A stretch of DNA of 64,000 nt. It comes from Mycobacterium sp. SMC-2. GTDB lineage: Bacteria; Actinomycetota; Actinomycetes; Mycobacteriales; Mycobacteriaceae. Made by a program: the position numbers and the translations under genes. Positions 48,379 to 57,977 of the stretch are shown piece by piece; position 1 is the first letter of the stretch; every line of letters starts with the position of its first letter. A model generated the notes under the pieces. That model was not told where the DNA came from. It did no database searches and saw only the letters and a list, made by a program, of their open reading frames with translations. The DNA lies in NCBI RefSeq assembly GCF_025263485.1, contig NZ_CP079863.1:1798001-1862000 (forward strand). Reading direction: 5' to 3'.

Positions 48379-49362
48379 TCAAACCGGCAGCCGCCGGTTG
48401 ATCAGCAGCGCCAGCGCCGTCGCGATCAGGGCGACCAGCACGCCCAGGCGCAACCACCCGGCGCTGCCCGGCCCGGCCACGACGCGGTAGCCGATGTCCT
48501 TCTCGATGGCGTTGTAGCTCTTGTTGAGCTCGGCGATGTTGCTGGCGGTGTAGGACTGCCCGCCGGACAGCTTGGCGATCGTCTTCATCTGGTCCGTCGA
48601 GACGGGGACGGCGACCCGCTGCCCGTCCATCTCGATCTCACCGGTCTTGGTGCCGAACGAGATCGTCGAGATGGGCACGCCCTCGTCGCGGGCCAGCCGC
48701 GCCGCCGTGTACACGCCGTCGTGCGGATCGCTGGGGTTGGACGGCTTGTTCTCCCCGCCGTCGGACAGCAGCACGATGCGGGCGGGTGGCGGGGTGTCGC
48801 CACCCGTGATGGCCGTGGCGCTGACCGCGTGCAGGGCGGTGAAGATGGCCTCGCCCGTGGCGGTGCTGTCGGCGAAGTCGAGCTTCTTGAGCGCGTCGAT
48901 CGTTGCCTGGTGCTGCGGGGTCGGCGGCACCAGCAGGTAGGGCGTGCCCGCGAAGCCGACCAGCCCGAGGTTGATGCCCGGCGTCAGCTGACTGGCGAAC
49001 TGACTGGCCGCCTCCTCGGCGGCCTTGAGCCGGTTGGGTGCGACGTCGGTTGCCCGCATCGACTGCGACATGTCGATGACCAGCACGACGACGGCCCGGT
49101 TGCGCGGGATGCGCATGTCGTGGGTGGGGGTGGCCAGCGCGATGGTCAACAGGATCAGGCTGAGCAGCGACACGGCGATCGGAATGTGCCGCGTCGGCGA
49201 CTGGGGCACGGGCGCCTCGGTGAACCGGTGCAGGCGGTGCCGACGGCGAGCCTGGACCAGGATGTAGACCGCCAGCAGAGCCAGCGGGAGCAAACCGAAC
49301 AACAGCATGCCCGGGCGTTGAAAGCCGTACAGCGGTAACGGGCCGATCCCCGGAAGCGACAC
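48379..49362 (-). CDS. Membrane VWA-domain protein, convergent paralogue
   Basis: This is a 327-residue paralogue of the preceding VWA protein: helices at the N-terminus (MLLFGLLPLALLAVYILVQA and VSLLSLILLTIALATP), MIDAS DMSQS (VLVIDMSQSM) and ALLINRRLPV at the end. Start GTG at 49362 (SLPGIGPLPLYGF). It meets its partner tail-to-tail with 4 bp between the stops. Role unknown; may act as an assembly or chaperone-like factor for envelope proteins as proposed for MoxR-VWA systems (inference). Confidence 0.92.
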   Translation of the reverse strand: MSLPGIGPLPLYGFQRPGMLLFGLLPLALLAVYILVQARRRHRLHRFTEAPVPQSPTRHIPIAVSLLSLILLTIALATPTHDMRIPRNRAVVVLVIDMSQSMRATDVAPNRLKAAEEAASQFASQLTPGINLGLVGFAGTPYLLVPPTPQHQATIDALKKLDFADSTATGEAIFTALHAVSATAITGGDTPPPARIVLLSDGGENKPSNPSDPHDGVYTAARLARDEGVPISTISFGTKTGEIEMDGQRVAVPVSTDQMKTIAKLSGGQSYTASNIAELNKSYNAIEKDIGYRVVAGPGSAGWLRLGVLVALIATALALLINRRLPV

Positions 49363-49405
49363 CCGCCAGTAAAGATGAGACTCAACGGGCCGTCAAACGG
49401 TGGGC

Positions 49406-50683
49406 CTACTCCCTGCGGAGCCGCCCGTCGACGAATTGCTCCAAGTTCTCCCACTCGCGGACCGCCGCGGCGTACGGCGCCGAGGGCTTGCCGACCGAGC
49501 CCGGCTCGAGCACGTAGGCCACCAGCTTGCCCAGCGGGCGCCCCGGGTCGAGCGCCTTGTCGACCGTCCCCTCCTCCGAGTAGTCGCCGATGTCGCGGAG
49601 TAGCTCGACGGCGAGGTCCAGCTGGTCGCGGTCCACGGCGTCCGGCCCGTCGGCGATGTCGTCGGCCAGCCCGCTGAGCACGTAGATGTTGTCCTCGGTG
49701 ACCTTGACCTCCAGCGAACCGTCGGTGGCCGCGGTGCGGATGTCGTCGTAGGTGCTCAGGTCGGCCAGGTCGTGGTCGTGCTCGTCGGCGAGGTAGCGAG
49801 CCAGCGCCCGCTCGGAGCTGAACACGCTGATCCGCCCGTTGCGTCCCAGGAAGATCGGACGGTCGTCCAGGTAGCACCGCAGCGTGTAGAAGGTGCCCGA
49901 ACTCGTCATGATCCGAATGGGGTCGATGCCCACCTGCACCCAGAAGTCCTCGTCGCTGCCCAGGATCACGGTGTCGCCCGCCGCGCGGGGTTCCTCGTCG
50001 TCGGTCCCTTCCGACTCCTCGGCCTCCTCTTTTGTCTCCTCGGCGGCTTCGGCTTCGTCCGCCTCTTCCTCCTCGGTCTCCTCGGGCTCTTCGGCCAGCT
50101 CGTCGGCGGCCTTGGCCGACAGCTTGGCGTCGACCTCCGGGGTGGTGGCGATGCCCTCGATCGCGCCGAGCACGTCGTCCCAGCCGCGCCCGATGATCTC
50201 GCCGATCGCGTTCCAGCGTTTGAGGCCGGCCTTGCCGGTGAAGTGGTCGATCCCGCCCGACACGGTGCCCAGCGTGGGGTTGCCGTTGAAGAATTTCGAC
50301 ACCGCCGCGAGCTCGCACACCGACCCGATGGACGAGACGAGCGCCAGCGTGCGGGCCAGCGCGGTCACCGACTCCTCGGTCGGCTTCTCCGAGACCAGCT
50401 CCTCGACCGCGACCAGATCGAACTGCTTGTCCTCGGCCGGTGCGAACTTGTGCGCGTGCGCCGAGGTCAGGTCCTTCCACGCCGGGTGGTCGACCAGGTC
50501 GTTGTCGGTGTCGGAGCGCACGAACGCGACCAGGTCGGCGACGCCTTCGAAGACGTACAGGTCCTCGTCCTTGCCCAGGAATGCCTCCCACTCGTCGCCG
50601 GCGTCCCGCCAGCGGGGTGCCCACACCGTGTAGCGGTCACCGTCGGACAGGCTCAGGCGGATGGGCACGAGGTCAGCAGCCAT
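49406..50683 (-). CDS. Conserved actinobacterial protein of unknown function (Rv3311-like)
   Basis: This is a 425-residue soluble protein with two halves. An N-terminal region runs from LVPIRLSLSDGDRYTVWAP to the KFFNGNP segment. Then come a very acidic low-complexity linker (about residues 200-240, mostly Glu/Asp/Ala/Thr) and a C-terminal region (DTVILGSDEDFWVQVGIDPIRIM). The ATG at 50683 gives the family N-terminus MAADLVPIRLSL; an upstream GTG is less likely. No enzyme motif is recognised. It is followed by sapM on the same strand after 54 bp of intergenic DNA, read from the right. Confidence 0.88.
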   Translation of the reverse strand: MAADLVPIRLSLSDGDRYTVWAPRWRDAGDEWEAFLGKDEDLYVFEGVADLVAFVRSDTDNDLVDHPAWKDLTSAHAHKFAPAEDKQFDLVAVEELVSEKPTEESVTALARTLALVSSIGSVCELAAVSKFFNGNPTLGTVSGGIDHFTGKAGLKRWNAIGEIIGRGWDDVLGAIEGIATTPEVDAKLSAKAADELAEEPEETEEEEADEAEAAEETKEEAEESEGTDDEEPRAAGDTVILGSDEDFWVQVGIDPIRIMTSSGTFYTLRCYLDDRPIFLGRNGRISVFSSERALARYLADEHDHDLADLSTYDDIRTAATDGSLEVKVTEDNIYVLSGLADDIADGPDAVDRDQLDLAVELLRDIGDYSEEGTVDKALDPGRPLGKLVAYVLEPGSVGKPSAPYAAAVREWENLEQFVDGRLRRE

Positions 50684-50737
50684 GCGGCACACAATAGCGA
50701 CGGCCGGGGAACGCGCCCGGCTCGGCTGGCCCGAGAC

Positions 50738-51595
50738 CTAACCCCAGATATCGGTGATCGGGGGCGCGGTGGCCGCGTACCCGGTCTTGGGCAGCCCGTA
50801 CATCTGCTCGATCGTGGAGAGCACGTTGTAGTGGTTGATCCGCTCGCCGTAGTTGCCGGGGACGACGTGCGCGCCGTAGAAGATCGTCGGGATCTGGTTG
50901 CGACTGGAATTGTCGTCCTCGTCCCACGTCACGATCAGCAGGCTGTTGTTGGCCATCGCCCAGTTGGCGTAGCCCGTCAGCTGGCGGTTCAGCCAGGTGT
51001 CGGCCTGCGCGATCGAGCCGTCGTGCATGTTGTTGTCGTTGTTGGGGATAACGAACGACACGGTGGGCAGGCTCGCGTAATTTCCCATCGGGAACGCGGA
51101 GAACGGCAGCGAGTTCGCCGGTGGCACGTTGGTGAAGTTGGCCCAGGGCACATGCTTGCGCGCGTACTTGCCGGCGGTGCACGCCGGCGAGCCGACCGCC
51201 GGCAGGCCTTCGGCGAAGCCGGCGAACGTGTAGCCCGCGGCCAGCAGTTCGGAACCCAGGTTCGGCGCGGCGCCGGCGTTGACCGGGCAGCGGTCGCTGG
51301 TCACCCCGAAGGTGTCGCCGGCGAACATCGCCAGGTAATTCGGCTCGCTGGGGTGTGTTTCGGCGAACGACTGAACCATGTTGGCGCCGCCCGCGGCCAG
51401 CGCGGTGATGAAGGGCGCCGACTTGTTGCCGATGATGTTGGCCGCCGAGCGGTTCTCCTCCACCACGATCACGATGTGCGCGGGCTGCGGGAGCGCCGTT
51501 GCCGCAAGGCCTATGCGCCCGGTCAGCGGAATGGCCGCCAGCCCCACCAGGGCCACCGCGCCGAGCAGCCGCAGGGCCCGAAATGTCCTGCCCAT
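50738..51595 (-). CDS. sapM: Secreted acid phosphatase SapM
   Basis: SapM is an exported phosphatase that acts on phosphoinositides of host membranes in M. tuberculosis. The 285-residue product has a signal peptide (LLGAVALVGLAAIPLTG, cleavage near GLAATALPQP). Signatures are IVIVVEENRSAANIIGNKSAPF, ETHPSEPNYLAMFAGDTFGV, NNDNNMHDGSIAQADTWL and TWDEDDNSSRNQIPTIFYGAHV, all as in SapM. The ATG at 51595 is chosen for its basic n-region; a GTG at 51631 would add 12 residues and equal the M. tuberculosis length. Confidence 0.95.
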   Translation of the reverse strand: MGRTFRALRLLGAVALVGLAAIPLTGRIGLAATALPQPAHIVIVVEENRSAANIIGNKSAPFITALAAGGANMVQSFAETHPSEPNYLAMFAGDTFGVTSDRCPVNAGAAPNLGSELLAAGYTFAGFAEGLPAVGSPACTAGKYARKHVPWANFTNVPPANSLPFSAFPMGNYASLPTVSFVIPNNDNNMHDGSIAQADTWLNRQLTGYANWAMANNSLLIVTWDEDDNSSRNQIPTIFYGAHVVPGNYGERINHYNVLSTIEQMYGLPKTGYAATAPPITDIWG

Positions 51596-51733
51596 CAAGC
51601 CTGTTGAACCCGTGATTCCGCCCGGCACCACCGGAGCATAGGGGCGGGGGTGGCGCGCCGACGGCGCCGACGCGGGCGGTTTCCGCGGGGCGTTAACCAA
51701 ATGCGGCCGGATCGTTATATAGGGTCGAACACC

Positions 51734-52357
51734 GTGGAGGTGCGCGTCGTCGATCACCCGCTGGCGGTGGCCCGGCTGACGACGATGCGTGACGAACGCA
51801 CCGGCAGCGACGGATTCCGGGCGGCGCTGCGTGACGTGACCGCGATGCTGGTCTACGAGGCCACCCGCGACGCGCCCCGCGAGACGTTCCCGATCCGCAC
51901 GCCGGTGGCCGAGACGCTCGGGGTGCGGCTGGCCAACCCGCCCCTGCTGGTGCCGGTGCTGCGGGCCGGGCTGGGCATGGTCGATCAGGCCCTCGCATTG
52001 TTGCCGCACGCGCGGGTCGGATTCGTCGGCGTGGCCCGCAACGAGGAAACCCATCAGGCGACCGGGTATTTCGAGTCGCTGCCCGACGAGTTGGCCGGCC
52101 TGCCGGTGCTGGTGCTGGATCCGATGCTGGCCACCGGCGGCTCGTTGAAGCACACCGTCGGGCTGCTGCTCGAGCGCGGGGCCGACGACATCACGGTGCT
52201 ATGCGCGGTGGCCGCGCCCGAAGGCGTTGCCGCGCTTGAGAAAACGGTGCCCGGGGCGCATCTGTTCACCGTGGCGCTCGACGACGGGCTCAACGAGAAC
52301 GCCTACATCGTCCCGGGTCTCGGCGATGCGGGCGACCGCCAATACGGGCCCCGCTAG
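51734..52357 (+). CDS. upp: Uracil phosphoribosyltransferase
   Basis: Upp makes UMP from uracil and PRPP. The 207 residues contain [15 protein letters not shown], the PRPP loop [19 protein letters not shown] and the uracil site [18 protein letters not shown]. The GTG at 51734 aligns with the family N-terminus [18 protein letters not shown] (51716-51721) ends 12 bp before it, so the leader would be only about 6 nt and lacks a ribosome site. Converges on pmmB (3 bp between the stops) and diverges from sapM. Confidence 0.97.
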   Translation: MEVRVVDHPLAVARLTTMRDERTGSDGFRAALRDVTAMLVYEATRDAPRETFPIRTPVAETLGVRLANPPLLVPVLRAGLGMVDQALALLPHARVGFVGVARNEETHQATGYFESLPDELAGLPVLVLDPMLATGGSLKHTVGLLLERGADDITVLCAVAAPEGVAALEKTVPGAHLFTVALDDGLNENAYIVPGLGDAGDRQYGPR

Positions 52358-52360
52358 CCC

Positions 52361-53944
52361 CTATAAGCTGCGTGCTGTGGACACCAGCTCGTCGCGCAGC
52401 GCGCCGGCCCGCCGCCGGGCATCGTCGAGGCCACCGGCCACCGCGCAACGAACCTCCATGTAGCACTTCAGCTTCGGCTCGGTCCCGGACGGCCGCACCA
52501 CCAGCCTGACCGAAGTCTCGTCGTCACCGCCGGTGAAGATCAGCGCGTCGGTGATGTCGGTGACGGTTGCGCCGAACCCGGCCAGCGCCGCCGGTGGTGT
52601 CTCCCGCAGCCGACGCATCAGTTCGGCGGCCTCGGCGGTGTCGGCAACCCGGCGCGACACCGCCGCGACATCGTGTACGCCGTACCGCCGCGCCAGATCA
52701 TCGAGCGCGCCGGCCACCGAGCGGCCCTGGTCCCTCAGCGCGGCAACGAGATCGCACACCAGCACCGCGGCGCTGATGCCGTCCTTGTCGCGCACGGCGT
52801 CCGGGTCGACGCAGTGCCCGATCGCCTCCTCGTAGGCGTAGACCAGGGTGCCGCCGGGCACGTCGGCGTCGGCGCGCGCCAGCCACTTGAATCCGGTGAG
52901 GGTTTCGACGTGGGTGGCTTTGTGGTCACGCGCGATCGCCGCCAGCATCCGCGACGACACCACGGTGCTGGCCACCACCGCCGTCCGAGGGTCGGCGATC
53001 CGCCCCAAGATGTAATCGCCTAGCAGCCAACCAGTTTCATCTCCGGACAGTATCCGCCACCCCGACCCGGTGGGGATGCCGACCGCGCACCGGTCGGCGT
53101 CGGGATCCAGCGCGATCGCGACGTCGGCCGTGACGTCGGCGGCCAGGGCGAGCAGCGCGTCGGTGGCGCCGGGTTCCTCGGGGTTGGGGAAGGCGACGGT
53201 GGGGAAGTCGGGGTCCGGTGCGAACTGCGCTCCGACGGTGTGCACCTGGCCAAAGCCCGCGCGCTGCAATGCCTCCACGGCCACGGCGCCGCCCACCCCG
53301 TGCAGCGGCGTCAGGGCCACCCGCACCGAACCGGTGCCTCGCCGCACCCCCGCGGCCCGCGCGATGTAACGCTCCACCAGATCGGTGACCGCGGGATCCA
53401 CCGGCGCGCGGTCGATTTCGTCGGCCGGGGGAGCGGCGGCCATCGCGGCCTCGATCTCGCGATCGGTGGGCGAGACGATCTGGATGCCGCCGTCGGCGTA
53501 GACCTTGTAGCCGTTGTCGGTCTTCGGGTTGTGCGACGCGGTGATCTGTATCCCTGCGGCGGCACCGGTGTGACGCACGGCGAACGCCACCACCGGCGTC
53601 GGCACCGGCCCGGGCAGCAAAATCACCGAAAAGCCATGCGCGGCAAGCACTTCAGCGGTGATCGTGGCGAAAACGGCGGAACCGTGCCGGGAGTCGCGCC
53701 CGACGATCACCGGCGAGCCGGCCAGGCCGCGCGCGGCCAGCACCTGCGCCACCGCCCAGGTGGCGCGCGACACCACCGCGACGTTCATGGCGTCGGGCCC
53801 GCCGCGCACCGGACCGCGCAGGCCCGCGGTGCCGAACCTGAGCGGCTGGGCGAATCGCGCCGCCAGCTCGTCGGGACCGCAGGCGGCCAGTTCGGCGGCC
53901 GTCGCCGGGTCGGGATCGTGCGCGATCCACTCTTCGGGCGTCAT
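52361..53944 (-). CDS. pmmB: Phosphomannomutase/phosphopentomutase-family protein PmmB
   Basis: This is a 527-residue alpha-D-phosphohexomutase-superfamily enzyme with RFGTAGLRGPV, the phosphoserine loop GIQITASHNPKTDNGYKVY, the metal loop DPDADRCAVGI, the sugar-specificity loop YAYEEAIGHCVDP and the phosphate-binding RPSGTEPKLKCYMEV. It starts 5 bp after the deoD stop; next to a purine nucleoside phosphorylase, phosphopentomutase activity (ribose-1-P to ribose-5-P) is as plausible as mannose (inference). ATG at 53944. Confidence 0.94.
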   Translation of the reverse strand: MTPEEWIAHDPDPATAAELAACGPDELAARFAQPLRFGTAGLRGPVRGGPDAMNVAVVSRATWAVAQVLAARGLAGSPVIVGRDSRHGSAVFATITAEVLAAHGFSVILLPGPVPTPVVAFAVRHTGAAAGIQITASHNPKTDNGYKVYADGGIQIVSPTDREIEAAMAAAPPADEIDRAPVDPAVTDLVERYIARAAGVRRGTGSVRVALTPLHGVGGAVAVEALQRAGFGQVHTVGAQFAPDPDFPTVAFPNPEEPGATDALLALAADVTADVAIALDPDADRCAVGIPTGSGWRILSGDETGWLLGDYILGRIADPRTAVVASTVVSSRMLAAIARDHKATHVETLTGFKWLARADADVPGGTLVYAYEEAIGHCVDPDAVRDKDGISAAVLVCDLVAALRDQGRSVAGALDDLARRYGVHDVAAVSRRVADTAEAAELMRRLRETPPAALAGFGATVTDITDALIFTGGDDETSVRLVVRPSGTEPKLKCYMEVRCAVAGGLDDARRRAGALRDELVSTARSL

Positions 53945-53949
53945 GTGCG

Positions 53950-54750
53950 CTACAACCTGGCGACGACGCTCGCCAGCAGCGCGCCCATCCGGCTTGCCGA
54001 CGCGGCTCCGGCGGCGAGCACCTCGGCGTGGCTCAGCGGCGCACCGCTGATCCCGGCGGCCAGGTTGGTCACCAGCGACACCCCCAGCACCTCGGCGCCG
54101 GCCGCCCGGGCCGCGATGGTCTCGTGCACGGTCGACATGCCGACCAGGTCGGCGCCCAGCGCCCGCAGCATGCGCACCTCGGCGGGCGTCTCGTAATGCG
54201 GCCCCGACAGGCCGGCGTAGACGCCCTCGGTCAGCCCCGGGTCGACCCGGCGGGCGAGGTCCCGCAGCCGCGGCGCGTAGGCGTCGGTCAGGTCCACGAA
54301 CTGCGGCCCGACCAACGGCGAGCGCGCGGTCAGGTTGAGGTGGTCGCTGATCAGCACCGGCTGGCCGACCGCCAGGTCGGGCCGCAGGCCGCCTGCCGCA
54401 TTGGTGAGCACGACGACGCGCGCCCCCGCGGCGCACGCCGCCCGCACCGGATGCACCACGTGGCACAGGTCATGGCCCTCGTAGGCGTGCACCCGGCCGA
54501 CCAGCACCAGCACCCGGCGCTCGCCGACGCGCGCCGACATCAGCTCGCCGGTATGCCCGACGGCGGTCGGCGCCGCGAACCCGGGCACGTCGGCCTGCGG
54601 TAGCACGGCGGTCGGGGGGCCGAGGGCGTCGGCCGCCGGGCGCCATCCCGATCCGAGCACGATCGCGACGTCGTGCTCGGGCACGCCGGTGCGCTGCCCG
54701 ATGACCCGCGCCGCCAGCCGCGCCAGCTCGCCGGGTTCGGGGTCGTTCAC
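53950..54750 (-). CDS. deoD: Purine nucleoside phosphorylase
   Basis: This is a trimeric-type PNP of 266 residues (punA/deoD, Rv3307) that phosphorolyses (deoxy)inosine and (deoxy)guanosine. Signatures are [77 protein letters not shown] and the specificity segment [26 protein letters not shown] with N at the base site. Start GTG at 54750. It forms a pair with pmmB. Confidence 0.96.
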   Translation of the reverse strand: MNDPEPGELARLAARVIGQRTGVPEHDVAIVLGSGWRPAADALGPPTAVLPQADVPGFAAPTAVGHTGELMSARVGERRVLVLVGRVHAYEGHDLCHVVHPVRAACAAGARVVVLTNAAGGLRPDLAVGQPVLISDHLNLTARSPLVGPQFVDLTDAYAPRLRDLARRVDPGLTEGVYAGLSGPHYETPAEVRMLRALGADLVGMSTVHETIAARAAGAEVLGVSLVTNLAAGISGAPLSHAEVLAAGAASASRMGALLASVVARL

Positions 54751-54806
54751 AGTCGGCGAGCTTAGCGCCGCGGTGGTGCCTGCCGGAATATGTGAAAATC
54801 TGCCGC

Positions 54807-55472
54807 ATGAAACTTCGTAGGTCGCCGGTTGTCGGCGTGGCCGTCGCCGTTGCGGTGTCGCTTTTTTCGATCACGGGTGGTCCGGTGGCGACTTCGCGGG
54901 CCGAGGGATGCCCCGATGTGCAACTCATCTTCGCCCGCGGCACCGCCGAGCCGCCCGGCCTCGGGGTCGCGGGGGATGCGCTGCTCGCCGCGCTGCAGCC
55001 GGCCCTCGGCTCGCGCAGCGTCGACGCCTACGCGGTGAACTATCCGGCCAGCTACAACTTCCTGCAAACCGCTGACGCCGCCAACGACGCGCGCGACCAC
55101 ATCGCGCAGATGGCCGACCAGTGCCCGGCGACGAAGCTGGTGCTCGGCGGCTTCTCGCAGGGCGCCGCCGCGGTGTCGATGCTGGCCGGGGTGCCGCCGC
55201 TGGGCGAGCGCATCGGCAACTTCGGATCGGCGCCGGCGCTGGATCCCGGCCTGGCCAACAAGGTCGTGGCGGTCGCGGTTTTCGGCAACCCCGGCAACCG
55301 CTTCAACACGCCGCTGTCGACGACGGGTCTGTTCGCCGGCCGCGCCATCGACATCTGCGTCCCCGGTGATCCGGTGTGCGTCGTCGGCGGTCGCGACCGG
55401 GATGCGCACCACGATTACGGCGTGCCGCCCTACCCCGGACAGGCGGCGGGATTCGTCGCCCGGCTGGTGTAG
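54807..55472 (+). CDS. Exported cutinase-family serine esterase
   Basis: This is a 221-residue secreted esterase. The signal peptide ([18 protein letters not shown]) ends near RAEGC. Cutinase signatures are [17 protein letters not shown], the nucleophile [21 protein letters not shown] with Asp between disulfide Cys and HHDYG with His. Substrates are probably lipids or esters. The ATG at 54807 is chosen over GTG at 54792 because it starts the basic n-region. In M. tuberculosis deoD and amiB1 are adjacent (memory), so it is an insertion or ancestral gene lost there. Confidence 0.92.
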   Translation: MKLRRSPVVGVAVAVAVSLFSITGGPVATSRAEGCPDVQLIFARGTAEPPGLGVAGDALLAALQPALGSRSVDAYAVNYPASYNFLQTADAANDARDHIAQMADQCPATKLVLGGFSQGAAAVSMLAGVPPLGERIGNFGSAPALDPGLANKVVAVAVFGNPGNRFNTPLSTTGLFAGRAIDICVPGDPVCVVGGRDRDAHHDYGVPPYPGQAAGFVARLV

Positions 55473-55507
55473 CCCGGGCCCTAAGGTCGCGGTGGGATAC
55501 TGCGAGA

Positions 55508-56701
55508 ATGCCCACCACCGCATTGGACAACCCCTCAGACAGGGTCGAGGATGTCGTGCGGCGACGTGGCTCCGATCTGGTTGAGCTGTCCCACGCCATC
55601 CACGCCGAGCCCGAGCTGGCGTTCGCCGAGCATCGCAGTTGCGCAAAGGCCCAGACGCTGGTCGCCGAGCGCGGTTTCGAGATCACCGCGTCCGCCGGGG
55701 GGCTGGACACCGCCTTCCGCGCCGACTTCGGCAGCGGGCCGCTGACCGTCGGGGTGTGCGCCGAATACGACGCGCTGCCCGAGATCGGGCACGCCTGCGG
55801 GCACAACATCATCGCCGCGTCGGCGGTGGGCGCCGCGCTGGCGCTCGCCGAGGTCGCCGACGACCTGGGCCTGCGGGTGGCGCTGATCGGTACCCCCGCC
55901 GAGGAGGCGGGCGGCGGCAAGGTGCTGCTGCTGCGGGCCGGCGTCTTCGACGACGTCGCGGCGGCCGTGATGCTGCATCCCGGGCCCGTCGACATCGCCG
56001 CGGCCCGCTCGCTGGCCCTGTCGGAAGCGACCGTGCACTACCGTGGCAAGGAATCCCATGCCGCCGTCGCGCCGCATCAGGGGATCAATGCCGCCGACGC
56101 CGTGACCGTCGCGCAGGTGGCCATCGGGGTGTTGCGGCAGCAACTGGCCCCGGGCCAACTGGTGCACGGGATCGTCACCGACGGCGGGCAGGCGGTCAAC
56201 GTTATCCCGGGGCACGCGACGCTGCAGTACGCGATGCGGGCGCTCGAATCGGATTCGCTGAAACAGCTGGAGGGCAGGATGTACGCGTGCTTCGCCGCGG
56301 GTGCGCTGGCCACCGGCTGCGAATACGACATCGAGAACCCGGCACCCGCGTACGACGAACTCACGCCCGACCAATGGCTCGCCGACATCTTTCGCGAGGA
56401 GATGCGCCGGCTCGGTCGCGACCCGTTGGGCCGCGAGTTCGAGGAGGCGCTGCCCATGGGCAGCACCGACATGGGCAACGTGACGCAGCTGCTGCCGGGA
56501 ATCCACCCGGTCGTCGGGATCGAGGCCGGCGGGGCCATGGTGCACCAGCGCGCGTTCACCACCGCCGCCGCCGGCCCCAGCGCCGACCGCGCTGTCGTCG
56601 AGGGCGCGATCATGCTGGCCCGCACGGTGGTTCAGCTGGCCCAGACGCCCGCCGAACGCGACCGCGTCATGGCCGCGCACGAGCGGCGGGCGCACGCATG
56701 A
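55508..56701 (+). CDS. amiB1: M20 amidohydrolase (AmiB1-like)
   Basis: This is a 397-residue M20D metallopeptidase/aminoacylase-type amidohydrolase. Metal ligands appear in GVCAEYDALPEIGHACGHN (His-x-Cys-Gly-His), GTPAEEAGGGK (catalytic Glu pair) and late GSTDMGNVTQ. The lid domain is AVTVAQVAIGVLRQQLAPG. ATG at 55508. It overlaps amiA1 (ATGA), so the two paralogous amidohydrolases form one operon. Substrate unknown (N-acyl or amide). Confidence 0.92.
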   Translation: MPTTALDNPSDRVEDVVRRRGSDLVELSHAIHAEPELAFAEHRSCAKAQTLVAERGFEITASAGGLDTAFRADFGSGPLTVGVCAEYDALPEIGHACGHNIIAASAVGAALALAEVADDLGLRVALIGTPAEEAGGGKVLLLRAGVFDDVAAAVMLHPGPVDIAAARSLALSEATVHYRGKESHAAVAPHQGINAADAVTVAQVAIGVLRQQLAPGQLVHGIVTDGGQAVNVIPGHATLQYAMRALESDSLKQLEGRMYACFAAGALATGCEYDIENPAPAYDELTPDQWLADIFREEMRRLGRDPLGREFEEALPMGSTDMGNVTQLLPGIHPVVGIEAGGAMVHQRAFTTAAAGPSADRAVVEGAIMLARTVVQLAQTPAERDRVMAAHERRAHA

Positions 56702-57867
56702 GCCTCGCCGACGCCGCCACCTCCTGGCTGGCCGCACACCACGACGACCTGGTCGAGTGGCGCCGGCACATCCACCGCTACCCCGAGCTGGGCCGCCAGG
56801 AGTACGCCACCACCCAGTTCGTCGCCGAGCGGTTGGCCGACGCGGGGCTCAACCCCAAGGTGCTGCCCGGGGGCACCGGACTGGTCTGCGACCTCGGCCC
56901 CGAGCAGGAGCCGAGGATCGCGCTGCGGGCCGACATGGACGCGCTGCCCATGGCCGAGCGGACCGGCGCGCCCTACACGTCGACCATGCCCAACGTCGCG
57001 CACGCGTGCGGCCACGACGCCCACACCGCGATCCTGCTCGGCACCGCGCTGACCCTGGCGTCGGTGCCGGAGCTGCCGGTCGGGGTGCGGCTGATCTTCC
57101 AGGCCGCCGAGGAGCTGATGCCCGGCGGCGCGATCGACGCCATCGCCGCCGGCGCGATCACCGGGGTGTCACGGATCTTCGCCCTGCACTGCGACCCCCG
57201 GCTCGAGGTCGGCCAGATCGCGGTCCGGCACGGCCCCATCACCTCGGCGGCCGACCAGATCGAGATCACCCTGTACTCACCCGGTGGCCACACGTCGCGG
57301 CCGCACCTGACCGCCGACCTGGTCTACGGCCTCGGCACGCTGATCACCGGGCTGCCCGGGGTGCTGTCGCGCCGCATCGACCCGCGCAACGGCACCGTGC
57401 TGGTGTGGGGTGCGGTCAACGCCGGGGTGGCCGCCAACGCCATCCCGCAGACCGGGGTGCTGGGCGGCACGGTCCGCACCGCGAGCCGGCAGACCTGGGT
57501 CGGGCTCGAGGAGATCATCCGGGAGGCGGTGTCGGCGCTGCTGGCGCCGCTGGGCATCGAACACACGCTGCAGTACCGGCGCGGCGTGCCGCCGGTGGTC
57601 AACGAGGACGTCTCGACACGCATCCTGACCCACGCGATCGAGGCCATCGGCCCCGACGCGCTGGCCGACACCCGCCAGTCGGGCGGGGGTGAGGACTTCT
57701 CCTGGTACCTCGAGGAGGTTCCCGGCGCGATGGCGCGCTTGGGCGTCTGGTCGGGCCAGGGGCCGCAGCTCGATCTGCACCAGCCGACGTTCGACCTCGA
57801 CGAGCGGGCCCTGGCGATCGGCCTGCGCGTGATGGTCAACATCGTCGAACAGTCGGCTTTGTTCTAG
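56698..57867 (+). CDS. amiA1: M20 amidohydrolase (AmiA1-like)
   Basis: This 389-residue paralogue of amiB1 is of the hippurate hydrolase/IAA-amino acid hydrolase type. The metal sites are ADMDALPMAERTGAPY, HACGHDAHTAILLG, FQAAEELMPGG and LHCDP, with the dimerization domain TLYSPGGHTSRPHLTADLV and terminal GGGEDFSWYLEEVPG. ATG at 56698 overlaps the amiB1 TGA. The 63-bp left inverted repeat begins at the base immediately after its TAG. Confidence 0.94.
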   Translation: MSLADAATSWLAAHHDDLVEWRRHIHRYPELGRQEYATTQFVAERLADAGLNPKVLPGGTGLVCDLGPEQEPRIALRADMDALPMAERTGAPYTSTMPNVAHACGHDAHTAILLGTALTLASVPELPVGVRLIFQAAEELMPGGAIDAIAAGAITGVSRIFALHCDPRLEVGQIAVRHGPITSAADQIEITLYSPGGHTSRPHLTADLVYGLGTLITGLPGVLSRRIDPRNGTVLVWGAVNAGVAANAIPQTGVLGGTVRTASRQTWVGLEEIIREAVSALLAPLGIEHTLQYRRGVPPVVNEDVSTRILTHAIEAIGPDALADTRQSGGGEDFSWYLEEVPGAMARLGVWSGQGPQLDLHQPTFDLDERALAIGLRVMVNIVEQSALF

Positions 57868-57930
57868 CTCCCGCGAGCGACCGTGTTTGTACGGCGACAC
57901 GCCGCATAGCGCGGCAGTTTGCGGACGCTC
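57868..57930. repeat. 63-bp left inverted repeat flanking the DUF559-type gene
   Basis: The sequence begins CTCCCGCGAGCGACCGTGTT and is repeated in inverse orientation at 58864-58926 with 62 of 63 bases identical. It contains a GCCGC-ATAGC-GCGGC hairpin, a CCGT-GTTTGT-ACGG hairpin, and outer GAGCG/CGCTC ends, so each copy is itself a structured palindromic unit. Confidence 0.95.
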
Positions 57931-57977
57931 GGCAGGGTGAATTGTCGGCGTCACTTCGCACGCCCAGCATGGCCGGC

